Source: Tamarix chinensis
Taxonomy: Eukaryota; Streptophyta; Magnoliopsida; Caryophyllales; Tamaricaceae
DNA length: 64,000 nt
Assembly (NCBI GenBank): GCA_030549775.1
Contig: CM060172.1
Coordinates: 127,895,122 to 127,959,121 of the forward strand
Direction of reading: 5' to 3'
Shown here: positions 1 to 12,262 of the stretch, in pieces
Numbering within the stretch: the first letter of the stretch is position 1
How the letters are laid out: each line of letters opens with the position of its first letter
The notes under the pieces: model-generated
What the model was told of the DNA's origin: nothing
Seen by the model: only the letters and a program-made list of their open reading frames with translations
The model's database searches: none
Made by a program: the position numbers and the translations under genes

Positions 1-1599
1 TTGCTTCCATATAAAATGTGTTGAGTCTTACAGGGCTACCGCACGCACGATATTCCAAGTATTTGCCATTAGTAGCATGGTTCAATGATTCGGTATAAAT
101 CAATAAAGTTTTCTATTTTATTATTATACTAATATTCCACCTGTGTCATATAGTAGTCGTTAAAAGTTCAATAAAAATACAATTTTATTAAAAAAAAATC
201 CAAACTTGTAGGAGAATATCAATATTCATAAAATTAAGAATTTAATTATATTTCATACCTATTTTTTAATTTTAGTTTTTGAACTTTTATGCATATTTAA
301 TATTTTATACAAAATACTCTATTTGATTTTATTTCATATTTTTATATATTTATGAAAATTTCATATATAGTATTATTATGTATTAATTAAACAATATGTT
401 TATATTTTTTAGTTAGTAGCGGTATAATATAGCTTACGTAACAGTAATATAAAGTGATATTTTTGGTTTGATGAACTTCGATGACTATGTTTACATAATT
501 CCTTTAAAATTACAAAAATTAAATTATCATTCCTTAGCAAGAAGCTGAAAAATGTTTTTATTACTTATAGGAAATAATTCTAAAGCTTTGAATAGAATTT
601 TCGTTGATTGTTCTATAAAAATGAGGAGGGAAGGATGCTTACATAATTACAAATCAGGAAATTGTTAAAATATTATCAATAATCATTTGATATGTCTTGG
701 AGCTCACTAACAATATAATTAGTTTTGGTTTGCTCTAGAGGTTTATAGTGAGCCACGGAAATGGGGGACGGCTAATGTTTTCCATTCCGAAAATGTCCCC
801 TTCCTGTTTTCTATTTCGAAAAATTTAAAGTACTAAAATTGATACCAAGAGTGTCTAATTATTTGTTTTATTTTTTAAATATATATATTTATTAATAGTT
901 TATATCAACTAAGATAAATGGTGGTTTTATGTTTTCTCTCTCTCTTAATTTTAGTTGATTTAGCCTATTTTTAAAAAATATATATAATGTGTGTGTGTGT
1001 ATGCGTATATAATTTTTTTTTCTATCGTTTATTACCATCCTCATTCTCTAATTTTTTTTAAAAAACAATGTTTTCATATTTTTTCTCGTTTCGGTTTCTC
1101 TATCTCCGTCCCCGTACAACACTTGGTGAGCCATAAGGCATACAATACCGAGTTCCTGTTCTGAGTTCTTAAGAATCCAATTTAATTAATAAACTTAATA
1201 AGCATAGCTTATAAAAATTAATTTAAGAAATTATAATGCTTCTCAAAATCAAAGCTCCATCAAAATCATATTCAGCTAAGGAATTTATAGATAATAAACT
1301 TAAGATAATAAGTATAATTTTTAAAAAGTAATTAAATTTTTTCAATCTAAAGTTAAAATGCTTCATGAGATCAAACCCTATCGAAGTCGAGTTCCCCACA
1401 TTTTAGGAGCACAATCAATAAACCCATTGAAGAAAATGTGCAGAAACAAATGCATGTAACTAAGAAATATTAGGTAAAATGTATAGAATAGGAGGCATAA
1501 GAACAAGAGATCAATCATCTATTTGTAGGTTCTCGCAACTCGTAGCCGTAAGCCCAATTCTAGTATGTAAATCATGTTGAATCATAAACAAAAATAAAT
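1..1599. other. AT-rich intergenic stretch, no gene seen
   Basis: No credible reading frame or RNA gene is visible. The stretch is strongly AT-rich with short homopolymer runs and a (GT)n run near 988-1003. It probably contains decayed repeats that I could not assign. Confidence 0.6.
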
Positions 1600-1604
1600 A
1601 AATC

Positions 1605-2240
1605 TGTTGCGGAAAAAGGATCGGTTGATAGCGGAAGACCTTTTCCTTCCTTGTGTGTGATTAAAATGGGCAAAACAAAGATAGCAGAAATAGAAAAATA
1701 AAGACACCAAATTTTACGTGGAAAACCCTTAAAGTTGAAGGGAAAAACCACGAACCTTCCACTATGATGATAATAGGATTACAAGTAATTCTTCTCTAGT
1801 ATGAACTAGAGGCTCACTCAACTTTTTTATCTAAAAGAGGATGGATTACAAAGGATGGACTCTCTCACCGACTAAGTGGTGGAACACTCAAACTTCGCTT
1901 GAGAAAATATGAGAACTTTTCTCAAGTACCTCACTTTTGTAGTGGCTCTCACTTTCTCTCTTTTTGTAGAGGATTGTTTGCTTTGCTTGATGCTCTAAGT
2001 CTTCCCAAAGACCCCTATTTATAGGAGTAGAAGGGGGTAACCCAAAAGCCATAAGATGACTCTTGAATGCTCTTCTATTAAATTAAGCCAATGAAACTTT
2101 GGTAACTTACACATGATAAAATGCATTTGTCTTCTCAAATTCCCAAGAGTTACAAAGTATTAACCATCTTTGTAACTCATGCACCATCCCCACTATTATT
2201 GTTGTTAGGAAACCCCTTTAATTAAGGAGGTACCCCAACA
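1605..2240 (-). mobile_element. Solo LTR, Copia-type, copy 1
   Basis: Read on the - strand the element starts TGTTGGGGTACC and ends CCGCAACA, so the termini are TG...CA with short inverted repeats TGTTG/CAACA. A perfect 5 bp target-site duplication AAATC flanks it (1600-1604 and 2241-2245). No gag or pol sequence lies next to it, so it is a solo LTR left by LTR-LTR recombination. It is homologous end to end with 4432-5077. It carries a TATA-like box and the stretch around 1715-1755 resembles the terminal part of many plant Copia LTRs. Family assignment is inference; the LTR structure is seen directly. Confidence 0.88.
2016..2024 (-). promoter_or_regulatory. LTR TATA box
   Basis: CTATAAATA on the - strand, followed by GGGGTC. 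It is preserved at the equivalent place (4836-4844) in the second LTR copy, which supports it as the LTR promoter. Confidence 0.6.
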
Positions 2241-2245
2241 AAATC

Positions 2246-3913
2246 ACACAACCTTTTACCAAAAAAGGGATAGAGAAATGATACCTGATTAACCCACCTC
2301 ATTCACTCGTTTATTTATAATATATAGAAGAAAAGTGAAAACATAATGTTTGTGTCCTATCCCACCCTACAAATTCATTTGAATTCTATTGATTTCTTTT
2401 ATTAATCAAGATGCAGGCTTCAATGGCTCCTACATGCATGTGTTAAAAAGGAATCAGAGGTAATTGAGTTATGCTGACAAAGAACACAGTCTTCTTTTTT
2501 CTTTTTTGCACGGATTATGATTATATTTATAAGCTAATTAACTCACATGAACTTATAATTAGCATGTCCACAAAAAGGTCCATCAATCACGCCTATGATT
2601 TTATCAGTAATAATGCAATGAACCGGGATTGTGCCACCACAATGTGACATGGAAAAGAAAACCAACCCACCGATTGAGTGAAGTATGAATATTTTGGTAT
2701 TTGAATGTGTTCGTATTGGTATAAACTTGCCTTGATATGATATCGCAGTAACTGCTAATCTCCCCATGAATTGGTGGGGGGGGGGAACTTTCCTATTTGA
2801 AAGGCATAAACGTGAAACCTCCTTTATTTCCCCGTTAAGTCAAGAGCATCTTCCTCCTCCCCTGGTATCGCTCTCTTTCGTTCTCTAAGGGCATATAGGC
2901 AGTAGTCTAGCAAAAACCCTGCAAGTAAAACAAAAAAAGATGGAGAAAAGGAGATTGGAGTTTTATTTAATGAATGGATCACAATTAACAATTAAAGATG
3001 GGGAAAAAAAATAAAACAAAAAAAGACTATCATCCAAGAAAGTAACGAAAGAGAGAAAATTCCTATGAACCAAGTTCCAATTAAACAATATATAAATATA
3101 TATACTCCCCACAAAATTGAAATGAAAACATGAAAAAATTTCGTGTAGAAGATACCTGCAATTTGAATTGCCAAAGTAGATGATGATGCACCAACAGTTG
3201 ACGCTGCTCCAGATGGGCTTGATCCTAGAGGTGGTGGCAGGGTCGATTATGGTGATTGAGATGAGAATGAAGATGATGCCATACCAGCAAGTAAAGATAA
3301 AAAAAAAATGAAAAATGGGAGGAGAGCACATGTGTTGATAATTTCAACAGAGAGAACAAATCTTGCCAACTGCCATTGAGTTGATAAGATTGGAAGGCCC
3401 CGAGAATGCCATGCCTAACACACTGACGTAAGCTGTCGGTCTATGCAACCTTCAAGTGACTTCCGCAACCTACGCCATCACAACATAATTGAAATTTCAC
3501 CCCTATCCTGACAATGAGCAGCGTTTATGTTTCCATGATCAACAAATATATAAATCGAACAACTGATTCGTTATTCATTTCTACTATTATTATTGTTATC
3601 TTCACAGCGGTAGCTATCATTACTGCAACCATTAGTATCCCGACCATGAGCATATGATCATGATATCTTCGTCACTGAAGATGACATATATCTTTTAGTT
3701 TTTCTGCTTTCAATCAACTAATCTTACGCGATTCTTGGTGTTTGAGTTTGATCGACGATATGAAATGGTTAAAACTTATCATCAGCTAAATAAATAAAAA
3801 AATAACCCTAGGAATTAAAGAGTAATGGACTATAAGAGCTCGATGTTCTCTAAAGAGGTTTAACCAGAAGTTGGATAAATAAAAGAATCAACCTCCGGCA
3901 TCTTCTCACTACC
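2246..3913. other. Intergenic stretch, no supported gene
   Basis: Only short frames occur. A segment on the - strand around 3160-3420 encodes a Ser/Ala/Pro-rich stretch and ends at a splice-donor-like TTGCAG/GTATC. It could be a decayed exon of a small secreted protein, but stop codons interrupt it and I cannot assign a family. A G run occurs near 2776-2785. Confidence 0.4.
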
Positions 3914-3927
3914 AGAGTAATGACTAT

Positions 3928-4356
3928 TTTTTTTTTTTTTGATAAATTTATCACAAAGTAGTAGACAAAACAAGACGACCCCATCTAGAGCAAACACCAA
4001 TGACAGGAAAACTCCTATAGAAGGGCTTGTACATTGTGCACTAACTCCTCTATTCTATATGGAAACTCCTTACTACTAAACTTTATCCAAAAGCCGACTC
4101 GCATTTTGATAGTCATAAGCATCCACTTGGTGCAGAACGTTTGATGGTCAAAAACCACCTTATTCCTAGCCTCCCAAACAGACCCTACGATTGCGAAGAA
4201 AGCAGCCTGCCAAATATCTTTCCGTCGCCCTTTCCTTCGAACACCTAACCAAGCCAGGGCATTCTTATCCATTGTTTCTGAAATCACCCATTCGCACCCG
4301 ATCCATTCATAGAGGTCATACCACAGTCTCCCCGTTACTCTACAGTGCAGAAAACT
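3928..4356 (-). mobile_element. 5'-truncated LINE (L1-type) insertion
   Basis: The - strand encodes the C-terminal tail of a plant LINE ORF2. It begins in the zf-RVT region (FLHC...LWYDLYEWIG) and passes into the block IWQAAFFAIVGSVWEARNK, a typical end of plant LINE proteins. The uninterrupted frame is 4015-4287. A poly(T) run at 3927-3940 is the poly(A) tail of the - strand copy. The insertion is bounded by a 14 bp target-site duplication, AGAGTAATGACTAT, at 3914-3927 and 4357-4370. Only about 430 bp of the element was copied, a normal outcome of target-primed reverse transcription. Confidence 0.88.
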
Positions 4357-4431
4357 AGAGTAATGACTATATCTTCTATACGTGAAAAAACTTGAAACTA
4401 ATCAAAGCAATTAAAACACACGGTTAAAATT

Positions 4432-5077
4432 TGATGGGGAAAAGGACAGATTGATAGCGGAAGATATTTTCTATCCTTGTGTGATAAAAATGGACAAAAC
4501 AAAAATGGCAAAAATAGAAGACACCAAATTTTTACATGAAAAACCCTTACAGTTGAAGGGAAAAATAACAAAACTTCCACTATAATGATTATAGGATTAC
4601 AAGTAATTCTTCTCTAGTTTGAACTAGAGGCTCACTCAACTTCTTTGCCCAAAAGAAGATGGATTACAAAGGATGGACTTTCTCACTAATTAAGTGGTGG
4701 ATCACTCAAACTTCGCTTGAGAAAATATGAAAACTTTTCTCAAGCACCTCATTTTTGTTGTGGCTCTCACTTTCTCTCTTTATGTAGAGGATTGTTTTCT
4801 TTGCTTCTGATGATTTAAGCCTTCCCAAAGACCCCTATTTATAGGAGTAGAATGGGGTAACCCATAAGCCATAGGATGACTCTTAGAATACTCTCCCATT
4901 AATTTGAGCCAATGAACCTTAGTTACTTGCACATGGTGAAATGCACTTGTCTTCTCGAAATTCCCAAGAGGTCCAAAGTATTAATTATCTTTGGAACTCT
5001 ACTATGCATGCATCATCCCCATCATTATTATTATTATTGCTTTGGGAAACCCCCTTAATTAAGGAGGGACCCCAACA
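4432..5077 (-). mobile_element. Solo LTR, Copia-type, copy 2
   Basis: Second member of the LTR family at 1605-2240, aligning along its whole length in the same orientation. On the - strand it starts TGTTGGGGTCCC; its other end is degraded (CCCCATCA). Flanking 5-mers AAATT (4427-4431) and ACATT (5078-5082) match at 4 of 5 positions, so the target-site duplication is plausible but decayed. The TATA box at 4836-4844 is intact. It lies only 61 bp beyond the LINE target-site duplication. Confidence 0.82.
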
Positions 5078-5400
5078 ACATTGAATAAAACAAAAGGAAT
5101 TGAGAATAATACGGGGAAGTTGAAATACAGAAAAATTAAATGGAAGTCAATGAACAAAAGAAGAAAAGAAAATACATCTATGACAAAATCAATTACGATA
5201 GAATATGGAATAACAATGCAATAATAAACATCATACATACACCCCAAAATATATAATCCCTTATATATATATAATCACTATTTAAAAGACAGCGATAAAT
5301 ACCAATTTCATATGACGACTCATGATGAGGAAGATAGTTCAAAATGAGAGAGACGGTCTCAATAAAATGATGAAGAGATGGTTAGCTAACTTCTTATTGC

Positions 5401-6274
5401 TTTTTTTTAGGTAAGTAATAGACATTTCATTAACTACCAAATGACGGATATGTAAAACAAACTTGTGCTAACAACAACTATGGCCACCGATCAAGCTTAG
5501 CCAAAAACTTCTTATATCTATCCCCCTCTTATTAATGCTAAGTCTAATGAAAATACGAAGTATAATATCCTTTACAATTTTCCCCACCATTGGAACTTTA
5601 ACAAAGAACACTTCTTTGTTCCTAGCCTACCAGATCCCATAAATTAAGGGACTACACAACATCCTTAAAACTATAGTTCTTCCCTTTCATTTTTGTCATC
5701 AACGAGTCATCCATTCTAATGCTAGCTTGGTCCCAAGTCATAAATGGTTGACATATGCCCATCCAGTTGAGTAACTTCCTCCAACAACACTGCCCAACCT
5801 ACAATCAAAACATAAATGGTCTCATGTTTCAACAGACACACCACAAATACCACACAAATAAGGATTAGTTATGCACTAATACATCAATCTTGTTCTAATG
5901 AGTAGAGGATTCTTACACAATAAACATAGTATAAATTTTTGTTTGGGTAGCTCGGGATGTTTCCAAACTAGAGTATACTAGTGTTGAGGTTCTCCTCAAG
6001 GTATAATCTTGTTATAAGCCTTGATCACCTTGTACTCCCCTAGCAATTCACAGTGCTTAGGGCTCATCAAAGGTAGTAATTCATTTCTCAACTTCATGAT
6101 CCTCCTAATTACCCACAATTGAGAGTCCTTACATTCATACCTTTGAATGCTACCAAACCTATAGAGTCTTCTTTTAGGTTATATGTTGCCATAATCTCTT
6201 GTCCATAGCTTCCATATTCTAGAAATGCACATGTTTGAGCGCAATGCATCCTTCCTTTAGAGGAGGACATACCT
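5401..6274 (-). mobile_element. LINE ORF2, 3' part (split element)
   Basis: Degenerate - strand coding for the 3' half of a plant L1-type ORF2. Around 5790-5860 it shows a zf-RVT zinc finger (CGICG, then DHLCFDC) with one stop codon. Near 5590-5650 it encodes an IW.ARNK motif like the LINE at 3928-4356. A poly(T) run at 5401-5409 is the poly(A) tail. The upstream part of the same element is at 10437-11660, displaced by a long LTR at 6275-10431. Many stops and frameshifts show it is dead. Confidence 0.8.
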
Positions 6275-6989
6275 TATAACTCTTCCAAAATTCATTATTG
6301 AAAATTTTCATTTTATTTAAAAATTAGCGAAAGTAAAAAACCATAAATTTTAGGGATGTTACCTCTACACTTAGTACTAACCTATTTTCTCCTACCATTC
6401 TAGTGCCAAGTGCTAAGGCTAAAAAGAACAAAATATAATTTATGCAAATTCAACCTTCATTTAAATCAGAGTAGTGCATCAAATTAGTTACAAGAGGTGA
6501 AGTCCACGGTTAGTGGATATAAGAGTAAAATCATTTTGAACAATGAAATAAAAGGTTAAAAGAGAAACCCTGAAATCTTTTTCTGATAATTCTTACGCTC
6601 TTACCCGATATTAGCTTGAATAGCACTTGCAATAAACCTGCAAGGAACACTGTCCATTGAATAGGCAGGGGTTGAGTAAACCTTTATACCAAACTTAAAG
6701 GCAGGGCCCACATGCAACACATCATACTTAAATAGAAGTAAATACAATATCATATGCAAGCATATAAATGATCATAGCCATGTAAGAGCGATTACACACA
6801 TCATCCAATAAGAATTGTATAATACTAATTCTATTTATTTAACGCCTCCAACACTTACCAAGAGTGACAGGCACTAAGGCCATACTTATATCATATCAAT
6901 ATATCATGAGGATGAAAGTAACACTTTTGATCTTAAGCCATTAGTTAAACATCATTCATCATCATTTCTTGAATTATATTTATATGAGT

Positions 6990-7385
6990 GCGGGAACCCC
7001 ACTATTATAGCCAGCGGACCAAAAATACACTTTAGGACAGAATGCACCTAGCCACTATTATTCGCCGGTGGACCAGTCTCCAAGGCAGAAGGCTCCTGGC
7101 CACTATTTTCACCCGTGGATGGGTGTGGCTCCGACTCATATGGTGTTCCACTATAAGTGATTAGTATTTTTTTTATGATTATTTAACATTTAAAATTTAG
7201 TTTATTGAGCTCAGGATCCCCCACTATTATGGTTAGTGGACCGAAATACACTCTAAGGCATCATGCTCCTTGCAACTATTATAACCAATGGACCAATACA
7301 CATATACATCTTCTAGGACAAAACACTCTTGGCTACAATTATAACCAGTGGGCCGGTACACATGATATAATCCATCTAGGCTCAG
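6990..7385. repeat. LTR-internal minisatellite, copy A
   Basis: Two blocks of about 60 bp units, each with CCACTATTAT next to a decayed form of the dyad CCGGTGGACCGG. The first block is about 6990-7145 and the second about 7205-7385, separated by a unique spacer. The same two-block layout occurs in the copies at 32755-33180, 58738-59095 and 62520-62990. Confidence 0.75.
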
Positions 7386-8319
7386 CTCAATAATCTTTCA
7401 CTTTACAAATTAGTATTTTTCATTTAATTAGCACAACAATTCCATTTATTTAACTCGATGAGGAGATTAAGGACCTAGAGACGTAAAGGTACACCAATCA
7501 TACTGGTACATACAAGCAATATAGTACCCTTCAACTATCAACCCAAGGACGCAAAGGTACCCTGATCCCACTAATGCACAAGGACACATAGTACCCTACC
7601 GACAAAACACCAAATCCATAAGTATGTATACCCCCTAAATAGATTCGTAGAGCTAGATAGAGTAAGATGTAGGGCCTGGTTGGGGCATTAGGGTACACCA
7701 GCAAATAACATAATAATCATGGGTTAAACCACGTCTTTAAGGTAGCGATCCTTAAAGAGCCACCATTTTCGATCTTGAGGTTTTCCACTTTGGTTATTAG
7801 TGTCTTAATTAAGGTGATCACGATAAACACAAAAATCACATATTAACCATTTCCATTTGTTTCGATTATTATTAATTAATACTTTTTCATAAGGTTGTCC
7901 ATGGTAACTTAAATAGACCATTAATGCCATCTTTCTATCATCCATATCCATTTCAGAATTCTTTTCTATTTATTTATATGCCATAAAGGATTATCATATC
8001 ATAATCATAATACGGTCTTAGAGTTTGGTAGTATATATCAAAGGATCATGGAACACTTAAACCCTAACATGTACTTCTGACATGCCCAACACACATTCCC
8101 ATGCATAATTAATGATTGAGACATTCCTTGCATGAATATGAGGTAAATACAGTATCACCCCCTTAATGATTCATTCAACCCTATGTTATGCCGTGTTCTT
8201 ATGATACTCGCTGATTTACCGAAATACCCTTATCTTGTTATTTAATATTACTTTGTCTTATTATAGAGGTTTATTTAATCCATTGACATGTTATTTGTAA
8301 TTTTTCGATTTTCCCCTTC

Positions 8320-9180
8320 ATACTTATGAAATCACTAAAATACCACTCTTATTTGTAAAGTTACCAATTTACCCCTTTCACTTACCAAATTACCATATTA
8401 CCCTTCATGCTTGTATAATTACCAAAATACCCCTTATATTTGTTAGATTACCAAATTACCCTCTATACTTATTAAATCACCATCTTTATCCTTCATACTT
8501 ATTTAGTTACCAAATTACCCTTCCAGTTAGTTAAATTACCGAATTATCCTTCATACTTATTAAAAATCACAAATTACCTTTTTTGTTGGTTAAATTATCA
8601 AATTTTCCTTCATACTTGTTAAAATTACCAATTTACTCTTTTGGTCGGTTACATTACCAAACTGCCCTTCATACTTATTAAAATTACCAAAATATCATTT
8701 TGATTAGTCAAAATGCCAAATCGCCCCTTATTGTGCCAAATGACCAAAATACCCTTCTTATTTATTATTTTACCATTTTACCCCTTTTATTTACCAAATT
8801 ACCAAGTTTTTTTTCTTTATGTCAAATTACTAAAATATCCTTCTCACTCAATATTTTACCATTTTACCCCTTTTACTTATTACCAAGCTATCCTTACTTT
8901 ATGCCAAATTACCGAAATACCATTCTTCTTTATTAAATTACTACTTTTATCTCTTTTACTCACAAAATTACCAAAATACCCTTCCTTTATGCTAAATTAC
9001 CTAAATACCCTTCTCATTTAATTAATTTACTAACGTACTCTTTTTACTCACAATATACCTAGTTATCCCCTTTACATGAAAATTTATTAAAATGCCCTCC
9101 TTACTTATTAAATTATCATATTACCCCTTTTATTCTTGTAAATTACCATTTCACCCTTATTATACGAATTTTACTAAAAT
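8320..9180. repeat. Degenerate TTACC-rich tandem array
   Basis: Dozens of imperfect units of about 28-32 bp (TTACCAAATTACCCTT followed by a T-rich arm such as CATACTTATTAAA). It lies inside the long LTR between the minisatellite and the promoter side. A similar array starts near 63650 in the copy at the window end, while the other copies carry different repeats here. Confidence 0.75.
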
Positions 9181-10436
9181 ATCATCTCCACACCAAAATT
9201 AGCATCCATGGTCTATATACCTCATCTAACACTACCGACTATTATTATTCATTATTAATACTCATTAGCACCTACCATATATACTTACTTAAGCCACACC
9301 TTTTGCACAATAAAAATTACTAAAATGCCCCTAGGGCTTATATTAACATTATCCATGGCCACATTAACTCATCATGTCATATATAAGCATTTAACATTAT
9401 CCTTAACTATAAGGCTTCTTCCTTAACTATTATTTCTACACATGATACATAAATTAACAAGCTTTTTATTTCAACAACCAACATATGCCACAAATTATAT
9501 TATACTTAATAGCATACATTATGCACATAAACATATTAAAAACCCTAATGTGCTAGCATACGTATATCCATATATTTTAGTATAATATAATGGTTACCTT
9601 ATTTCCACCAATAATTAAACCTTACCGGTATCCTTATTAAATATTTCAGCTTTGATTAGTAAAAATCAATACCTAAAAATAATATAAAAAATTATCATAA
9701 TAGAAGTAGAAAATGAAAAGAATAATTTGTTATCAAAAGCTAAATTAATACATACTAATACTAACTATTTTTATAACTTAAAATTTTAACAAATTTGGCT
9801 CAAAATAGGCAGTAGGACTCACACTGTAGGAGCAGCGTGAGCTACATGCACCAACAAGGGAGAGTAAGGTCAAAGGGGGGATGGAAGAAAGAGGATGGCT
9901 GGGGCTTGCCCCACCGAGGGGAAAAGGAAGAAAGAAAAAAAAGAGCAGGTTGGGTGATGATGCAGGGCGAGGAGAAGAGAAGAGAAAGAAGGGCCCACAA
10001 CCCAGAGGAGAGGAAAAGGGCGACGTAGGCCAGCGGCCGAAGAGGAAGAAAAGAAGAAAAGGAAAAAGGAGGAAAAGAAAAGAAGGAAAAGGAGAAAGAA
10101 AAAGGAAAAAAAGGAAAGAGGAGAAATATAAGATTTTAAATAATTTTTAGAATAAGAGTATTTAATTATTTAGTTGGATAAATTAATTTATTTAAAATTT
10201 AATATATTAATGTAAGAGGGTAATTTTAGTAAAATATGGGTTTGGAAAATTATTTAAATAAAATAGGTATGATAAAATACAAAATATTTAGTTTAATTTA
10301 TTAAGTAATCTTATCCATTTTTATACATCCAAAAGTCCACAAAATAATTAAATTATTTAATTTAAAAATTAAATGATCTCAGATGAGGGTTATTTATTAA
10401 ATTCTAGGCTTTAAAATTTTGAGATATTATATACCT

Positions 10437-11660
10437 AATTCCAACTAACCAGGCTTTGCTTGATTTCATAGATCAACCTATCCATAAGAATGTTTTACAT
10501 GTTGTCTATACCTCATGGATGACAACTTTGGGTAGAATAAATGATTATACTTTGAAATTATACACTCTAAACAGCACAAAAGCAATAAGTTTCACTCGAC
10601 CAACATAACTTAGGTGCTTATTCATGCAAGTAATATTCTCAATCAGGGGTAGGAAATGTTGTATTCTTAACCTAGCAGTAGCTAAAGGGACCCCAATATA
10701 TATGAATGGAAAATACCCCTTTTCACACCCCAATACCTCTATTATTTGTAATTTCTATTAAGGCATCACACCACCCATATACACAACTCTCTTGTAAGGT
10801 TTCAACTTTAGCTTTGAACATTGAGTAAAGTTATCTAGTTCATCTTGCACAAGTCTAACCTATTGGGTGCCCCCTTTACAGAAGATAAAAAGGCCATCTA
10901 CAAAACATACATAAATAATATATTGTTGGTGGCACCTTTGGTGTCCATCAAACACCTTTTTGTGTCATAGTAAACTTAAGCTTCGATGTTGGTATTGCAT
11001 TGTAAGAATAAAAAGACAGGGTGAAAATGGATTGCCTTGTCACAACCATCTCCTTATGGAGAAAGGCGTTGTGAGGGATCTATTAACATTGAATGGGACT
11101 TTAACACTTTGTTATACACTGCATAATCATCTTTACGAAATGTACATGAAATATGAAATATATTGGCCAATAAAACCTGCTTCAATAATTCCACCTTGGT
11201 GAGTCATAAGCTTTTGTTATATCAACTTTGAGTATTAATCTAGGGCTAATCTACTTGTGCTGATAATGTCTTACCAAGTCCATGGTTATCCATACATTGT
11301 CACCTAGTGTTCTTCCTCGCACAAATGCACCTTGGTTCTCCCTAACAATTAAAGACAATATGCTTTGAATCATGATAGTCATGGTCTTATAAAACACCTT
11401 GTAGACAATATTACAAAAAAGATATAAGCCTATACTTTGTAACCATGCAAGCGTTCAGGACACTAGGCAATAATTTTACAATAGTGTTACTCATTTATTT
11501 TGAGAGTTTATTAGTGAACTAGAAATCTTGCACCACTTCAACCAAGTCTACACCAATATTAGGCCAAGTTTTCCTAAAAACAATATGGTTTATACCCATC
11601 TAGACCTAAGGCCTTTAAGTTAACTATAAAGAAAATAACTATTCTAACCTCCTCAAACTT
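10437..11660 (-). mobile_element. LINE ORF2 reverse transcriptase part (split element)
   Basis: The - strand encodes plant LINE reverse-transcriptase blocks in the right order. These are a KALGLDGYKPY block (fingers, about 11570-11640), KVDITKAYDS (motif A, about 11190-11245), QGNPFSPCLFIL (about 10990-11040), FVDGLFIFC (catalytic motif, normally FADD, about 10870-10900), and FPFIYIGVPLA with HLSYVGRVKLI (within 10545-10733). Stops and frameshifts interrupt it, and the second catalytic Asp is replaced by Gly, so it is inactive. It continues beyond the nested LTR at 5401-6274: the protein block Trp-Asn before the insertion is followed in frame by Val-Cys-Pro-Pro-Leu-Lys-Glu-Gly after it. Confidence 0.85.
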
Positions 11661-12262
11661 GGGGAAGGGGTCTAAGTGACCAATGATGCATATTTTTTTA
11701 GTAAAAAGAATTCTACTTTAATATGTTACCACTTAAGTTTTAGCTAACTAACATCAATAATAGTGAAGCTTTGTATTGTATAGTTAAAATCATCGATACA
11801 TATACAATTATATTAATAGTGATCGATGATTCATATTCTTATTTAAGAAAGATAATTTAACACCAAGAAGTTAATGCCTTTTTGTTGGTCATTGACATTC
11901 AAATACATTTGACCATCTAATTTCTTTGTGTAATTTGCACAGTTGATGGGAAAATAGGCAAAAAAAAAGAGAATTTTCAGGACTCCATTATTATATATTT
12001 ATAAATTAGGAAGTATTGATGTAGATGTAAAAATTAGTGAAAGGTAAAATAAGAATCAAAGATGATTGTTGTTGTTGTTGTTGTTGTTAAGTGGGAAAGT
12101 GTGAGATCTTTATTTTGGATAGTAAATATTATGAATGGTATTACAATGTTATATTTTGATAGATATATCTATACAGGTGTCTGATTTATTTTGATAGAGA
12201 ATCGGCTTAGCAATGAAGTTTTATGCCATCAAAAAATACTTAAATTTGTAGCCCTATACAAG
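11661..12262. other. AT-rich stretch with (TTG)n microsatellite
   Basis: No gene seen. A (GTT)n run lies at about 12062-12089. The 5' end of the adjacent LINE probably falls near 11660-11760, but I could not find a convincing target-site duplication for it. Confidence 0.5.

Larger units (their letters stand above)
6275..10431 (-). mobile_element. Long solo LTR, copy A (about 4.2 kb)
   Basis: A repeat of 4157 bp flanked by the perfect 5 bp target-site duplication TACCT (6270-6274 and 10432-10436). The ends are decayed TG...CA termini: TATAACTCTTCC at the left, GATATTATA at the right. The left 3.5 kb aligns collinearly with 61855-64000 and, in inverse orientation, with 55276-59799. No gag, protease, RT or integrase motif is present. 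Orientation is inferred from the pyrimidine-rich leader on the - strand (about 10130 to 9830), which matches the leader of the copy at 55276. Known plant Ty3/gypsy Tekay/Del-type LTRs can be this long, but that assignment is inference. Confidence 0.85.

Noticed and set aside
2963..3331. 122-codon - strand frame, and a Ser/Ala-rich alternative frame suggesting a lipid-transfer-protein tail
   Set aside because: The similarity is only compositional, stops interrupt the better frame, and the expected cysteine pattern is absent.
1605..5077. A single Copia element bounded by the two LTRs
   Set aside because: Each LTR has its own flanking duplication, the first one perfect, and no internal retrotransposon sequence lies between.
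9837..10150. Lys/Arg/Glu-rich + strand frames
   Set aside because: Antisense reading of the purine/pyrimidine-biased leader of long LTR copy A.
10960..11202. 80-codon + strand frame
   Set aside because: Antisense of the LINE reverse transcriptase on the - strand.
11735..11755. TTAGCTAACT as a target duplication of the split LINE (also near 5384)
   Set aside because: Only a 10 bp match that is not adjacent to the poly(A) tail; likely chance in AT-rich DNA.
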